From contig JACKNC010000004.1 in NCBI GenBank assembly GCA_024235095.1, positions 98,793 to 162,792 on the forward strand: a stretch of DNA of 64,000 nucleotides, read 5' to 3'. Source of the DNA: Gammaproteobacteria bacterium (GTDB lineage Bacteria; Pseudomonadota; Gammaproteobacteria; Competibacterales; Competibacteraceae). Below are positions 8,940 to 15,941 of the stretch, piece by piece. Both the position numbers and the translations under genes were made by a program. The notes below the pieces were generated by a model. The model ran no database searches, was not told the DNA's origin, and was given only the letters and a program-made list of their open reading frames with translations. Numbering within the stretch: position 1 is the first letter of the stretch; each line of letters opens with the position of its first letter.

Positions 8940-9190
8940 TCCACCTGGACTTGCAGCCGACCAATCTGGCTATACAGCGCCTCGGCATCGGTCCCGTCTT
9001 GGGGGGAACGTCGGCCCCGTTTGCACGCAAACAGGGCCTTCAGCCCCTCCTGGGCTTCACGCTTCCAGGTGGTCACCTGGTTCGGATCCACCTCATGCAC
9101 CCCGGCAATCTCGTTGATCGTTTTTCGGCCCGCCAGCGCTTCCATCGCGACCTTGGCCTTGAACTCGGCACTGAAGACTTTCCTCTGCAT
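8900..9190 (-). CDS. IS3-family transposase OrfA (helix-turn-helix)
   Basis: 97 residues from the ATG at 9190, chosen because GAGGAG lies just upstream; an in-frame GTG at 9232 would add 14 residues. The protein is a typical HTH_Tnp_1 OrfA: KVFSAEFKAKVAMEAL, then INEIAGVHEVDPNQVTTWKR, then a leucine-zipper-like end IGRLQVQVEWLKKK. It ends just after the A8 slippery run that leads into orfB. It binds the element ends and regulates transposition. Confidence 0.88.
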   Translation of the reverse strand: MQRKVFSAEFKAKVAMEALAGRKTINEIAGVHEVDPNQVTTWKREAQEGLKALFACKRGRRSPQDGTDAEALYSQIGRLQVQVEWLKKKSGLSPPR

Positions 9191-9311
9191 TTCATCGCTC
9201 TCCTCAATCGTTTCTACTTTGCAGAGTACCACCTTATTTAACCGTCCGAAATTCGGGGTCCATTATACCTCCTCATCCGTAAACGATAGATCGCAGTAAG
9301 GACTAAATTGT

Positions 9312-9453
9312 GGCTCTTCGAGGGTTTCTGTGGAATCGGCCCGTGTGACCGGAGATCAGCCCACCAAGTGGGACATACATCTTTCAAGATCAATTGATTA
9401 GTTTCATAGTCAGCTCGCCGGTTGGGTTGCTCCACAAAAACTCTCGAAGAGCC
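9312..9453. mobile_element. ISL3-type MITE, 142 bp, with 8-bp target duplication
   Basis: The ends are inverted repeats: GGCTCTTCGAGGGTTTCTGTGGA at the left and, read inverted, GGCTCTTCGAGAGTTTTTGTGGA at the right. GGCTCTT-type ends are characteristic of ISL3 elements. The flanks TAAATTGT (9304-9311) and TAAATCGT (9454-9461) are an 8-bp target duplication with one mismatch, the length expected for ISL3. No reading frame is inside, so it must be mobilised in trans. Joining the flanks restores IS982 sequence. Confidence 0.82.
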
Positions 9454-9473
9454 TAAATCGTTGGCAATAAACG

Positions 9474-9500
9474 ACCCCGCAGCAAGCTGCGGGGTATGTA
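9474..9500. repeat. Hairpin CCCCGCAGC/GCTGCGGGG, possible IS200/IS605-type end
   Basis: A 9-bp perfect stem with a very short AA loop begins exactly where similarity to the IS982 relic stops. Short perfect hairpins of this form occur at ends of IS200/IS605 elements. No transposase of that family is present, so this is a solo end or an unrelated palindrome. Confidence 0.4.
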
Positions 9501-9556
9501 TCCCGAACGGGAATCAATGGCTTATTTTTTATACAGCTTCTTAGCCTGCATTCTAA

Positions 9557-9628
9557 GGTACGCGGTGCGTACCCTACATCGACGATGTTGATACCGATCA
9601 TTCAAAAGTAGAGTACGCACCGCGTACC
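9557..9628. repeat. Inverted pair of REP-like palindromes
   Basis: GGTACGCGGTGCGTACC (9557-9573) is itself a 7-bp-stem hairpin. Its near-exact reverse complement, GTACGCACCGCGTACC, lies at 9613-9628. Two opposed REP-like units about 40 bp apart form a BIME-like arrangement. It lies in the 400-bp gene-free stretch between the IS982 relic and tRNA-Val. The remainder of 9500-9861 shows no supported gene. Confidence 0.55.
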
Positions 9629-9861
9629 GCTGCAGTGAATAGCCATGACCCGGAATGTAGGGATAACGGCGAGCAAGACAATAAGAACGCGCCTGTAGAG
9701 AAAACACCATGCAGCAGAGAAAAGACCGCGACAGCCTCAATAAGGAGCGCCGGGGTGGTTCGGAATGTCAGTTAATCAGGTTGCCAGACTATAGATCGTC
9801 ATAATCTGGTCACAGGCCAGAATACTGAAGAGAGAAAAGTACCCGAAGTGGTTGACGGGAT

Positions 9862-9936
9862 TGGTGGGCGATACTGGATTTGAACCAGTGACCCCTGCCG
9901 TGTGAAGGCAGTGCTCTCCCGCTGAGCTAATCGCCC
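9862..9936 (-). tRNA. tRNA-Val (anticodon CAC)
   Basis: The minus strand folds as a complete cloverleaf: acceptor GGGCGAT pairs with ATCGCCC; D arm is GCTC...GAGC; anticodon stem is CTGCC/GGCAG; loop is TTCACAC giving anticodon CAC; T arm is CTGG-TTCAAAT-CCAG. CCA is encoded (9862-9864). It reads GUG codons. It stands alone between the two IS clusters, a setting where tRNA genes often serve as integration sites, but I see no duplicated 3' end. Confidence 0.95.
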
Positions 9937-10171
9937 TTCAAAAACTAAAGGCGGATTATAAGCGTCACAGCCTGTCTTGACAAGCAATGGCGTCCTTCTT
10001 CGGTTTTCCTGTTTGCAGGGGATGACGCCGACGAGCTAGGCTATGTTGACATTCTATCGTAACCAAATCAATGCGCGCGTGAAGTGAATAAAGTGCAGAT
10101 CTATGGAATATGGACCCTTGGGCCTAAATCAGCACACCAAGCTAGTGGGCTGTTGCAAAAGTTTTGCCAGG

Positions 10172-10852
10172 TTAGGAGGCCTCTGGTCCGATCGGATTTT
10201 CGGTGGATTCCAAAGACGGATAGAGGCGTTTGAGTTTGACCCGGGCGGCCTCGGTACCAAACTGCCAGTGGATTTTGGTCTGGCGCTGGTTGCGCGGGCC
10301 TTCCCAAGTGGCGATTTCCTCTCGCAAGATGTCGATCGTCGAAATGCGGCGATTCAAACACTGGCCGGCGAGTACCGCCAACTCACACTCGGCCCTATTG
10401 AGCCAACTGCCATGCTTGGGGGTGTAGTGAAATTCCAGCTTGCGGGTGATCCGACGCGCTTCGTCTGGCGGAAAGGTGCTGTACAGGGCCGCCGGGGTAT
10501 GGGTATTCAGATTGTCGACCACCAGCCGAATGCGTTTTGCCGTAGGAAAGTATTGATCGACCAGCAATCGCATTTGCTGAGCAAAGTCTTGTTTAGTGCG
10601 TTGCTTCGTGACATTGACATGACGCCAACCGCCCAAGGGTTGAACAAACAAGAACAGATTAGCGGTACCTTCCCTTTTATATTCCGTGTCATAGCATGTG
10701 GGGTGGCCGGGACGGGCGGGCAACGGATGACGGGTTTCGCTGGTGAGCTGCACCGGGCTTTCGTCAAAACACACTTGGGGATAACGCGGATTATCGGGTT
10801 CGGCGTACAGATCCAAGACATCCTCCATAGGCCAGACATAATCGGGACTCAC
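10172..10852 (-). CDS. IS630-family transposase, catalytic part
   Basis: 226 residues holding the DDE core: CFDES (first D), VVDNLNTH (second D) and SWLNRAECE (third acidic residue). Reading back past the apparent start in the same frame continues into a good family sequence, NDLKPWQRQEWCIPSV, up to the A7 run. So the true product is probably a fusion with the upstream frame by -1 slippage. If no slippage occurs, the fragment starting with GTG at 10852 would lack DNA binding. A sequencing error in the homopolymer would give the same picture. Confidence 0.8.
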   Translation of the reverse strand: MSPDYVWPMEDVLDLYAEPDNPRYPQVCFDESPVQLTSETRHPLPARPGHPTCYDTEYKREGTANLFLFVQPLGGWRHVNVTKQRTKQDFAQQMRLLVDQYFPTAKRIRLVVDNLNTHTPAALYSTFPPDEARRITRKLEFHYTPKHGSWLNRAECELAVLAGQCLNRRISTIDILREEIATWEGPRNQRQTKIHWQFGTEAARVKLKRLYPSLESTENPIGPEAS

Positions 10853-11316
10853 ACTGGGAATACACCATTCTTGACGTTGCCACGGTTTGAGGTCGTTTTT
10901 TTGAGTACGCGATGGACCGTATTGGGCGAGATCGTATCGATTTGGCGCAATTCAACGAAGCGATCGGCCAACAGTCGCATCGTCCACCGCCGGCGACCCG
11001 CCGGTGGGGTGCTACAGGCCAAGGCGACCAGAAAGGCGGCCTGTTTGCCGGTCAAGGCCGGGGGCAAACCGACTCGTGGCCGCTCGCTTAACGCCGCCAG
11101 CAACCCTTCGTCGACAAACCGTTGACGGGTACGATGAACGGTCGAAATCCCCAAGTGAAGGCTTTGGGCAATGGCCTCATCCGTCGCCCCTTCCGCAGCC
11201 TGCAGCAACACATGGGCACGGGCAACCTTGCGCGCCGCTGCCTTGCCTTTATGAATGACCTTCAGCAGGTCTTCCCGCTCCTCTTCAGTTAGATCAACCA
11301 GATACTTGTGGGCCAT
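10849..11316 (-). CDS. IS630-family transposase, N-terminal helix-turn-helix part
   Basis: 155 residues from the ATG at 11316, which has AGGAGG seven bases upstream; the frame is open 13 codons further, but without a ribosome site. It contains two HTH segments (DEAIAQSLHLGISTVHRTRQRF and MRLLADRF...SPNTVHRVLKK, about residues 45-145). The last 15 residues after the A7 run look like out-of-frame sequence, supporting frameshift expression of one full-length transposase. Confidence 0.8.
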   Translation of the reverse strand: MAHKYLVDLTEEEREDLLKVIHKGKAAARKVARAHVLLQAAEGATDEAIAQSLHLGISTVHRTRQRFVDEGLLAALSERPRVGLPPALTGKQAAFLVALACSTPPAGRRRWTMRLLADRFVELRQIDTISPNTVHRVLKKTTSNRGNVKNGVFPV

Positions 11317-11467
11317 GGTGATTCCTCCTGTTGATCTCAACCATAGGGCACCCACCGCTACCTGTCAAAACTTCTGTGTCAGCCCACTAGAACCGTCTCT
11401 TTCAAGAGCAATAGGCTGATCCGTCTTTCCTGTCTTCTGATACGCCAGCAGATGATGGAGGAGACTT

Positions 11468-11711
11468 ATGTCTAACATCTGGCACGACTTGATTCGGACT
11501 TACGCCGCAGCGTCGATAGATGCTCTGGCATTGAAGACCGTCACAGAAGCATTATAATTTTGCTGACCTGAAGTTTCGGGAGCGGGTCAATCGAGGAAGG
11601 GAGAACAATCCGTTGGCTGTTCCCGTTAACTATATCGCGCACGACGGTGAAGACACCTACTGCAAGTTTGCAAGCCTTAACGATTTCATCATGGGTTGGG
11701 GACAACGTTAG
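11468..11711 (+). pseudogene. Short disrupted reading frame of unknown function
   Basis: An ATG at 11468 with AGGAG seven bases upstream starts a 29-codon frame (MSNIWHDLIRTYAAAS...). It stops at a TAA near 11555. In the next frame a protein-like stretch continues (YNFADLKFRERVNRGREN, then YIAHDGEDTYCKFASLNDF) to a stop at 11709-11711. One frameshift would give a protein of about 80 residues. I do not recognise it. The rest of 11388-11737 holds nothing else I can support. Confidence 0.3.
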
Positions 11712-11737
11712 ATGCTCAAAGAAACCTACAACCTTCC

Positions 11738-12571
11738 TCAAGGCGTTAAACTCCAGCGATTGGGAGTTCTGATCTGATAGGGAACGTCTGGAATGGAGAG
11801 TCGTAATTCGTCCGGCAACCGCACCTGCATGGCAATAGGCAGATGATCCGAATAGACATGATCCAGCGCCTTGACTTGCTCAACGGTAATCGAAGGCGAC
11901 ACCAGAATATGGTCCAGTTGCCGATCCGGTTGCCAACTGGGAAAGGTATGCAGCCCTGGCACCGGTTCAGATAGCCGTGCGCTTGCCAGCAGAACGGCCA
12001 TCTCGCGGCTATCCGAATGGCAATTCAAATCGCCCATCAAAATCACATGACGATAATCATGCACCAGATCCGCCAGGAATTCGATTTGCCGCAACCGTCC
12101 ACGACGACCGAGAGCCATGTGCAAAATTAACACATGCAGCGCATCGACGCCATTACCGAATCGAACTTCCAGCACACCTCGGCCTGGGATCAGCCCAGGC
12201 AGCTTGTGCTCGGTGATTGTATCCGGGCAAATGCGGCTTAACAGGGCGTTGCCATGCTGGGAGATCATACCGATCTTGCGGTTGGCCTGATCGAAGACAT
12301 GCTCAAAACCCGCATAATCCGCCAGATATTTGACCTGATTCACGAAACCGCTGCGCAGGCTGCCCGCATCCACCTCCTGTAGGCCGACCAGGTCGTAATT
12401 CGCCAGAATGCGAGCGATGCCATCGAGATTGGTCATTCGCGATGGAACTGGCACCAGATGTTTCCAACTGCGGGTCAGATACTCTGAATATTTGTTGGTG
12501 CTCAGTCCGCTCTGAATGTTGTAGCTCAGTAACCGCAACCGCTGCGGTCCGGGGTGATGATCATCAGCCAT
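11738..12571 (-). CDS. Endonuclease/exonuclease/phosphatase (EEP) family protein
   Basis: 277 residues from the ATG at 12571, preceded by GGGAGGGG; an in-frame ATG at 12586 lacks a ribosome site. The EEP fold motifs appear in order: LLSYNIQSG near the start, GLQEVD (metal-binding E), GDLNCHSDS (catalytic D and N), and the terminal DHILVS and SDHLPIAM (catalytic D-H). Members hydrolyse phosphodiesters in nucleic acids, lipids or inositol phosphates. No signal peptide is seen, so it is probably cytoplasmic. It directly follows dsbA (gap about 17 bp), so the two are probably cotranscribed. The substrate is unknown. Confidence 0.86.
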   Translation of the reverse strand: MADDHHPGPQRLRLLSYNIQSGLSTNKYSEYLTRSWKHLVPVPSRMTNLDGIARILANYDLVGLQEVDAGSLRSGFVNQVKYLADYAGFEHVFDQANRKIGMISQHGNALLSRICPDTITEHKLPGLIPGRGVLEVRFGNGVDALHVLILHMALGRRGRLRQIEFLADLVHDYRHVILMGDLNCHSDSREMAVLLASARLSEPVPGLHTFPSWQPDRQLDHILVSPSITVEQVKALDHVYSDHLPIAMQVRLPDELRLSIPDVPYQIRTPNRWSLTP

Positions 12572-12588
12572 GCCCCCTCCCTGCATTT

Positions 12589-13209
12589 TCAGCTTTGCGG
12601 GCTAGCTTCCTTGGCGATCAGGAAATCCACGACCTCGAACATGCGTGGCGAACGCACGTCGTATTTACCGTTGACGATCACTGCTGGCACCCCCCGCACC
12701 CCAAAGCGCTGCGCTAACTGGTTGCCACGGCGCAACTGGGTTTCGGTCTGAAAAGATTGATACGCCTTGCGGAACGCCTCCTGATCCACGCCGTGCTCGG
12801 CGAAAAATGCCGCTAGTTCATCCTCGTTGCTCAGTTTGCGCCGTTGGTGATAGGCATCGAACAGCGGTTGGTGGACCTTGTCCAGCACCCCCAATGCCTC
12901 GGCAGCATAATAGGCCCGGGCGCCTGGCTCCCAGCTTGCTCCAAAAGCCACCGGAATCCGGGTGAATTCAACGTTATCCGGTTTACGTTTCAGCCATTCC
13001 TGGACGCTTGGCTCCAGATCGTGGCAATGCGGACAACCGTACCAGAACATTTCGATCACTTCGGCTTTATCGGAAGTTTCAGGCGCTACCGGGGTGGGCA
13101 ATTGCACATAGTCCTTGCCCTCCTGAAACGGCGGGTCGGCGGCATGTACGGCGAGTGGCAGAGTGCAAGCCAATAGAATCAGTAACCAGTGGCGAAACAG
13201 GCTCGGCAT
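12589..13209 (-). CDS. dsbA: Thiol:disulfide interchange protein DsbA
   Basis: 206 residues beginning MPSLFRHWLLILLACTLPLA, a clear signal peptide ending after AVHA. The thioredoxin-fold active site CPHC follows in FWYGCPHCHDLE, near residue 55, and the cis-proline loop is GVRGVPAVIVNGKY. The reading frame is open for 54 codons further upstream, but the ATG at 13209 has GGAG upstream and starts the signal peptide. The enzyme introduces disulfide bonds in periplasmic proteins. The cytochrome c assembly gene upstream (gap of 47 bp, same strand) also depends on periplasmic thiol chemistry, so joint expression makes sense. Confidence 0.93.
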   Translation of the reverse strand: MPSLFRHWLLILLACTLPLAVHAADPPFQEGKDYVQLPTPVAPETSDKAEVIEMFWYGCPHCHDLEPSVQEWLKRKPDNVEFTRIPVAFGASWEPGARAYYAAEALGVLDKVHQPLFDAYHQRRKLSNEDELAAFFAEHGVDQEAFRKAYQSFQTETQLRRGNQLAQRFGVRGVPAVIVNGKYDVRSPRMFEVVDFLIAKEASPQS

Positions 13210-13256
13210 CAGCGGAACTCCGTGAGTAGCAGTGGAAGAAATGAAAGAGACAGCGC

Positions 13257-14438
13257 CTACAGCGTACCGTAGGAATGTAGCCCCGACAGGAACATGTTGA
13301 CCCCTAGAAAGGCGAACAGCGTCACGAACAGGCCGATCACCGCCCACCAGGCCATCGGTGCGCCGCGCCAACCCTTGGTCATGCGCAGGTGCAGCCAGGC
13401 GGCATAGTTCAGCCAGACGATCAGCGCCCAGGTTTCCTTGGGGTCCCAGGACCAGTAACCGCCCCAGGCTTCAGCGGCCCACAGCGCGCCGAGGATGGTA
13501 GCGAGGGTGAAGGCGGCGAATCCCAGGGCGATAGCCTTGTACATGACATCGTCCAGCAATGGCAACGGCGGCAGCGCCTGCGCGAGTCGTCCATTTGGCC
13601 AGCGCGTCCCGATCCAGTCACCCAACAGGTAGGCCACGCCCAGCATCGCCGCCAGGGAGAATGCGCCATAACCGATAAAGTTGGCCGGTACGTGAATCTT
13701 CATCCAGTAGCTTTGCAGCGCCGGGATCAGTGGCTGAATGTGATGCGCTCCACGGTCGAAGGTATACCACAATAGAAAAGCCACGGCGGCGCTGATCACC
13801 AGCAGAGCGAATCCTCCCATAGCGCGGGTGCGATGGCGATCCTCGTAAAACAGATACAGCAGTGCAGTAATCAGAGCAAACAGGATGAACACTTCGTAAA
13901 GATTACTGACCGGGATGTGGCCGATATCCGCGCCCAGCAGATAGGACTCGCGCCAGCGCACCAGCAGGCCGGTCAAGCCCATCGTAGTCGCCGACCAGGT
14001 CAGGGCGGTCGCGGTTTTACCCACAAATTCCGAGTGAGCGAACATCGCGGTAAAATAGGTGACCGTAGCCAGTACATACAGGGCGCTCATCCACATGAAC
14101 GCCGCTTGGCTTTCCAGGAAGTATTTAAGCCAGAAATCGCTATGGCGCAGTTCATAGTCCGCGCCATAGCGCCATAACGCCAGCATGGTTAGCGCCACAG
14201 CCGCCAGCGTGAAGAATCGCGCCGGTTTCCAGTAAACGCCCCAGGCAATCAAGGCCACGGTGCTGCCCGTCTGAATGGCGATTTCGTAGCCATCCATGTA
14301 GGCGTGGTAAAGCCACCCGATGTAAATGGAACCGGCCATCACCAGCAACGTCCAGAGTCCATTCCAAATGTTCAACCATTGACCGAACGAAGGTTGTTCC
14401 CAGTGTCGCTCCAACATAGCTTCGCGCGTGACTGACAT
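13257..14438 (-). CDS. resC: System II cytochrome c assembly protein, CcsA/ResC type
   Basis: 393 residues with multiple membrane spans. The haem-handling tryptophan-rich WWD segment is WGGYWSWDPKETWALIVWL (about residues 320-338), and conserved histidines occur around it. With ResB it forms the haem channel and cytochrome c synthetase that attaches haem to CXXCH motifs outside the inner membrane. The partner ResB is encoded at 15942-18008 on the same strand, unusually separated by two foreign-looking genes. Cytochrome c4 is encoded just beyond. Length and topology fit the family. Confidence 0.9.
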   Translation of the reverse strand: MSVTREAMLERHWEQPSFGQWLNIWNGLWTLLVMAGSIYIGWLYHAYMDGYEIAIQTGSTVALIAWGVYWKPARFFTLAAVALTMLALWRYGADYELRHSDFWLKYFLESQAAFMWMSALYVLATVTYFTAMFAHSEFVGKTATALTWSATTMGLTGLLVRWRESYLLGADIGHIPVSNLYEVFILFALITALLYLFYEDRHRTRAMGGFALLVISAAVAFLLWYTFDRGAHHIQPLIPALQSYWMKIHVPANFIGYGAFSLAAMLGVAYLLGDWIGTRWPNGRLAQALPPLPLLDDVMYKAIALGFAAFTLATILGALWAAEAWGGYWSWDPKETWALIVWLNYAAWLHLRMTKGWRGAPMAWWAVIGLFVTLFAFLGVNMFLSGLHSYGTL

Positions 14439-14658
14439 CGTAAAGGTTCTCCAAAATAGATCATTAATAAAGATAGGTCTCTTCGCATTCTTGTGGAGTA
14501 AGCTAGCCTAATGGCCAATTACAAACATAATCAATTGATATTAAAATAGTTATAACCGGACCACCAGACTGATCTTCGGTCACATGCGTCAATTTCATAG
14601 AAACTATCGAAGAATCCATGTGTCTCAAAAAAGATAGGAAAAGTCTATAAAATACTTA

Positions 14659-15102
14659 TTATCTACACCATTGCTTCTCACAAGGAACACCATCATTATC
14701 TCCATCCATCTTGACATCTGGGCAATTTCTCAAAAAGAAAATGGCCTCGTCACAAGATTTCATTTGAGAGCAATGTGTTCTGCCGTCACATTTGAAGCTT
14801 GAAGCTCTACTATTTTCTTCGCTGGAATTAGAAGATGGATACCATTTATCTTTTCTTTGACCAGGGGATTCACTAGAAACGACTGTTAATGAGCCTTCAA
14901 CTGACTCCACTTTTTCACATATAGTTCCATACGGCACACTTCCATATATAACGCTACCATCTTTAGTAATGCATTTTGTTTCTTTTGTGTATTCTATGTT
15001 AGGCAATGAATTTTGCATGAATGCTAGTCCAGATTGTTTGTATAGATAGTTTCCATACCAACCTATCGCTACAACAATGGCAATCACGATAATCTTCTTC
15101 AT
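14659..15102 (-). CDS. Membrane-anchored excalibur-domain protein
   Basis: 147 residues from the ATG at 15102 (MKKIIVIAIVVAIGW, one membrane anchor or signal). A DUF4124-like stretch, CITKDGSVIYGSVPYGTIC, follows. The C terminus is an excalibur calcium-binding motif, DGDNDGVPCEKQWC (about residues 134-147). The longer frame open to 15255 overlaps the upstream gene and lacks a better start. It lies 16 bp after the 240-residue gene, so both probably form one transcript. Codon use and base composition are AT-rich compared with the cytochrome genes on either side, a sign of transfer. The role is unknown; extracytoplasmic calcium binding is likely. Confidence 0.68.
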   Translation of the reverse strand: MKKIIVIAIVVAIGWYGNYLYKQSGLAFMQNSLPNIEYTKETKCITKDGSVIYGSVPYGTICEKVESVEGSLTVVSSESPGQRKDKWYPSSNSSEENSRASSFKCDGRTHCSQMKSCDEAIFFLRNCPDVKMDGDNDGVPCEKQWCR

Positions 15103-15118
15103 AATTTTGTTAGCGAAT

Positions 15119-15841
15119 TCATTTTGTTGTTTCTGGGAAGACCAGTTCGCAAGACGCGAAGAGATCTCCTCCAATTGGTTTGCTTGCCTCGGCAGAGCTG
15201 AAAAGCGGCTTGATGCTGAATTCGACATAGCGGGCGAGGTCAACCATTCGGACATACGCCGAGGAAAGGTCCGCAGTGTATGTATGTGCCTTCAGTAATA
15301 CATTTGCTGAGCCATTAAGTACGATGATTTCCTTTTTCGGGATGTTCAACTGACCTCTAATTGATGGAGTCAGAAAACCGGGCCTTATGAGGTAGGATTT
15401 CATGATTGGTGGCTCGATGCTCGTTACATTTACCCAACTTAGTTCACCTAGAGCTGCTGTGCCCGAAGAGATTACTTGCTCTGCTCGTTGAGCCAAGTGA
15501 TCTGATACGTTTCGGATGTCCCGAATCGTGCCTAGTTCGCTTTTTAAGTTGGAAGAACTCCAGTCTTTAGGAATGCTATCTGCGTTAGGTTGCATTTTCC
15601 ATAGGGCAAGCAGCCTGTCTATTGCGTCCACGAATGCCCAGGCATCCAGATAGTATTTTGCATAGCCTTTAGGGCGATCCCCTTCAGAATCGGACTTTGC
15701 TAAATCAGCGAGGTTTGTGGTTAGACGATTAAAAGCAAGGTGGGCGATCTCGAAGGCGTGGCGCATTCCGTCTAAAAAGAAAGCCTGCCGCCGATTAAGG
15801 TTGGCTGGAAAATTCAGAATCGGCGAGTCCGGTTTGAACAT
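15119..15841 (-). CDS. Hypothetical protein, 240 residues
   Basis: A soluble, mostly helical protein with no signal peptide or membrane span. It has an N-terminal hydrophobic helical region (AFFLDGMRHAFEIAHLAF), then KYYLDAWAFVDAIDRLLALW and IRDIRNVSDHLAQRAEQV. I do not recognise a family; the helical pattern with a conserved-looking RN...H could be that of a HEPN-like or cell-surface accessory protein, but this is a guess. It is AT-rich like its downstream neighbour and together they split resB from resC. The ATG at 15841 is the only reasonable start. Confidence 0.6.
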   Translation of the reverse strand: MFKPDSPILNFPANLNRRQAFFLDGMRHAFEIAHLAFNRLTTNLADLAKSDSEGDRPKGYAKYYLDAWAFVDAIDRLLALWKMQPNADSIPKDWSSSNLKSELGTIRDIRNVSDHLAQRAEQVISSGTAALGELSWVNVTSIEPPIMKSYLIRPGFLTPSIRGQLNIPKKEIIVLNGSANVLLKAHTYTADLSSAYVRMVDLARYVEFSIKPLFSSAEASKPIGGDLFASCELVFPETTK

Positions 15842-15941
15842 GAGGTATTTATCGGTTTCCGCTAACAGTTGAATAGGTAGTAATGAGTCAATTATGAGGC
15901 TAACAGAATTCCATAATCATACTTGCCCACTCTCCCCGCTC

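Larger units (their letters stand above)
8010..9267 (-). mobile_element. IS3-family insertion sequence inserted in the IS982 relic
   Basis: Element of about 1258 bp with imperfect ends that share TGGACCCC (8015-8022 and, inverted, 9255-9262). The flanks repeat CCT (or ACCT) on both sides (8006-8009 and 9267-9270), fitting the 3-4 bp target duplication of IS3 elements. It holds two overlapping minus-strand frames, orfA and orfB, with a slippery A-run between them. Both frames are intact, so this element may still be mobile. Confidence 0.85.
7655..9473 (-). pseudogene. IS982-family transposase relic, split by an IS3 element and a MITE
   Basis: The minus strand matches the better preserved IS982-type gene at 34929-35582 in three pieces: 9454-9473, 9268-9311 and about 7655-8009. 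Recognisable peptides include SKHSQIKTIYDE, HLGDWFPNLPSYPGFVQRVNKV and GPILGDWLLDSQPIILSQ, followed by a stop. Between the pieces lie an ISL3-type MITE (9312-9453) and a complete IS3-type element (8010-9267). Removing both restores a continuous match to the other copy. The 5' end is truncated near 9473 and the 3' end near 7655. Confidence 0.8.
10145..11387 (-). mobile_element. IS630-family insertion sequence with TA target duplication
   Basis: The terminal inverted repeats begin GTGGGCTG at both ends and share AAGTTTTG further in. A TA dinucleotide flanks each end (10143-10144 and 11388-11389), the hallmark of IS630/Tc1-type integration. The 1243-bp element carries two overlapping minus-strand frames that together make one transposase, joined by a -1 shift at an A7 run (10896-10902, complementary strand). 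Confidence 0.88.

Noticed and set aside
8085..9299. 404-codon plus-strand frame across the IS3 element
   Set aside because: Antisense to orfA and orfB, crosses the element border at 9267, and encodes no recognisable protein.
10103..11125. 340-codon plus-strand frame across the IS630 element
   Set aside because: Antisense to the transposase and extends beyond the inserted element.
11541..11741. 66-codon minus-strand frame
   Set aside because: No ribosome site, no recognisable motif, and the opposite strand reads more like a protein remnant.
13210..13371. Extended start of dsbA
   Set aside because: It would bury the signal peptide 54 residues inside the protein and overlap the end of resC.
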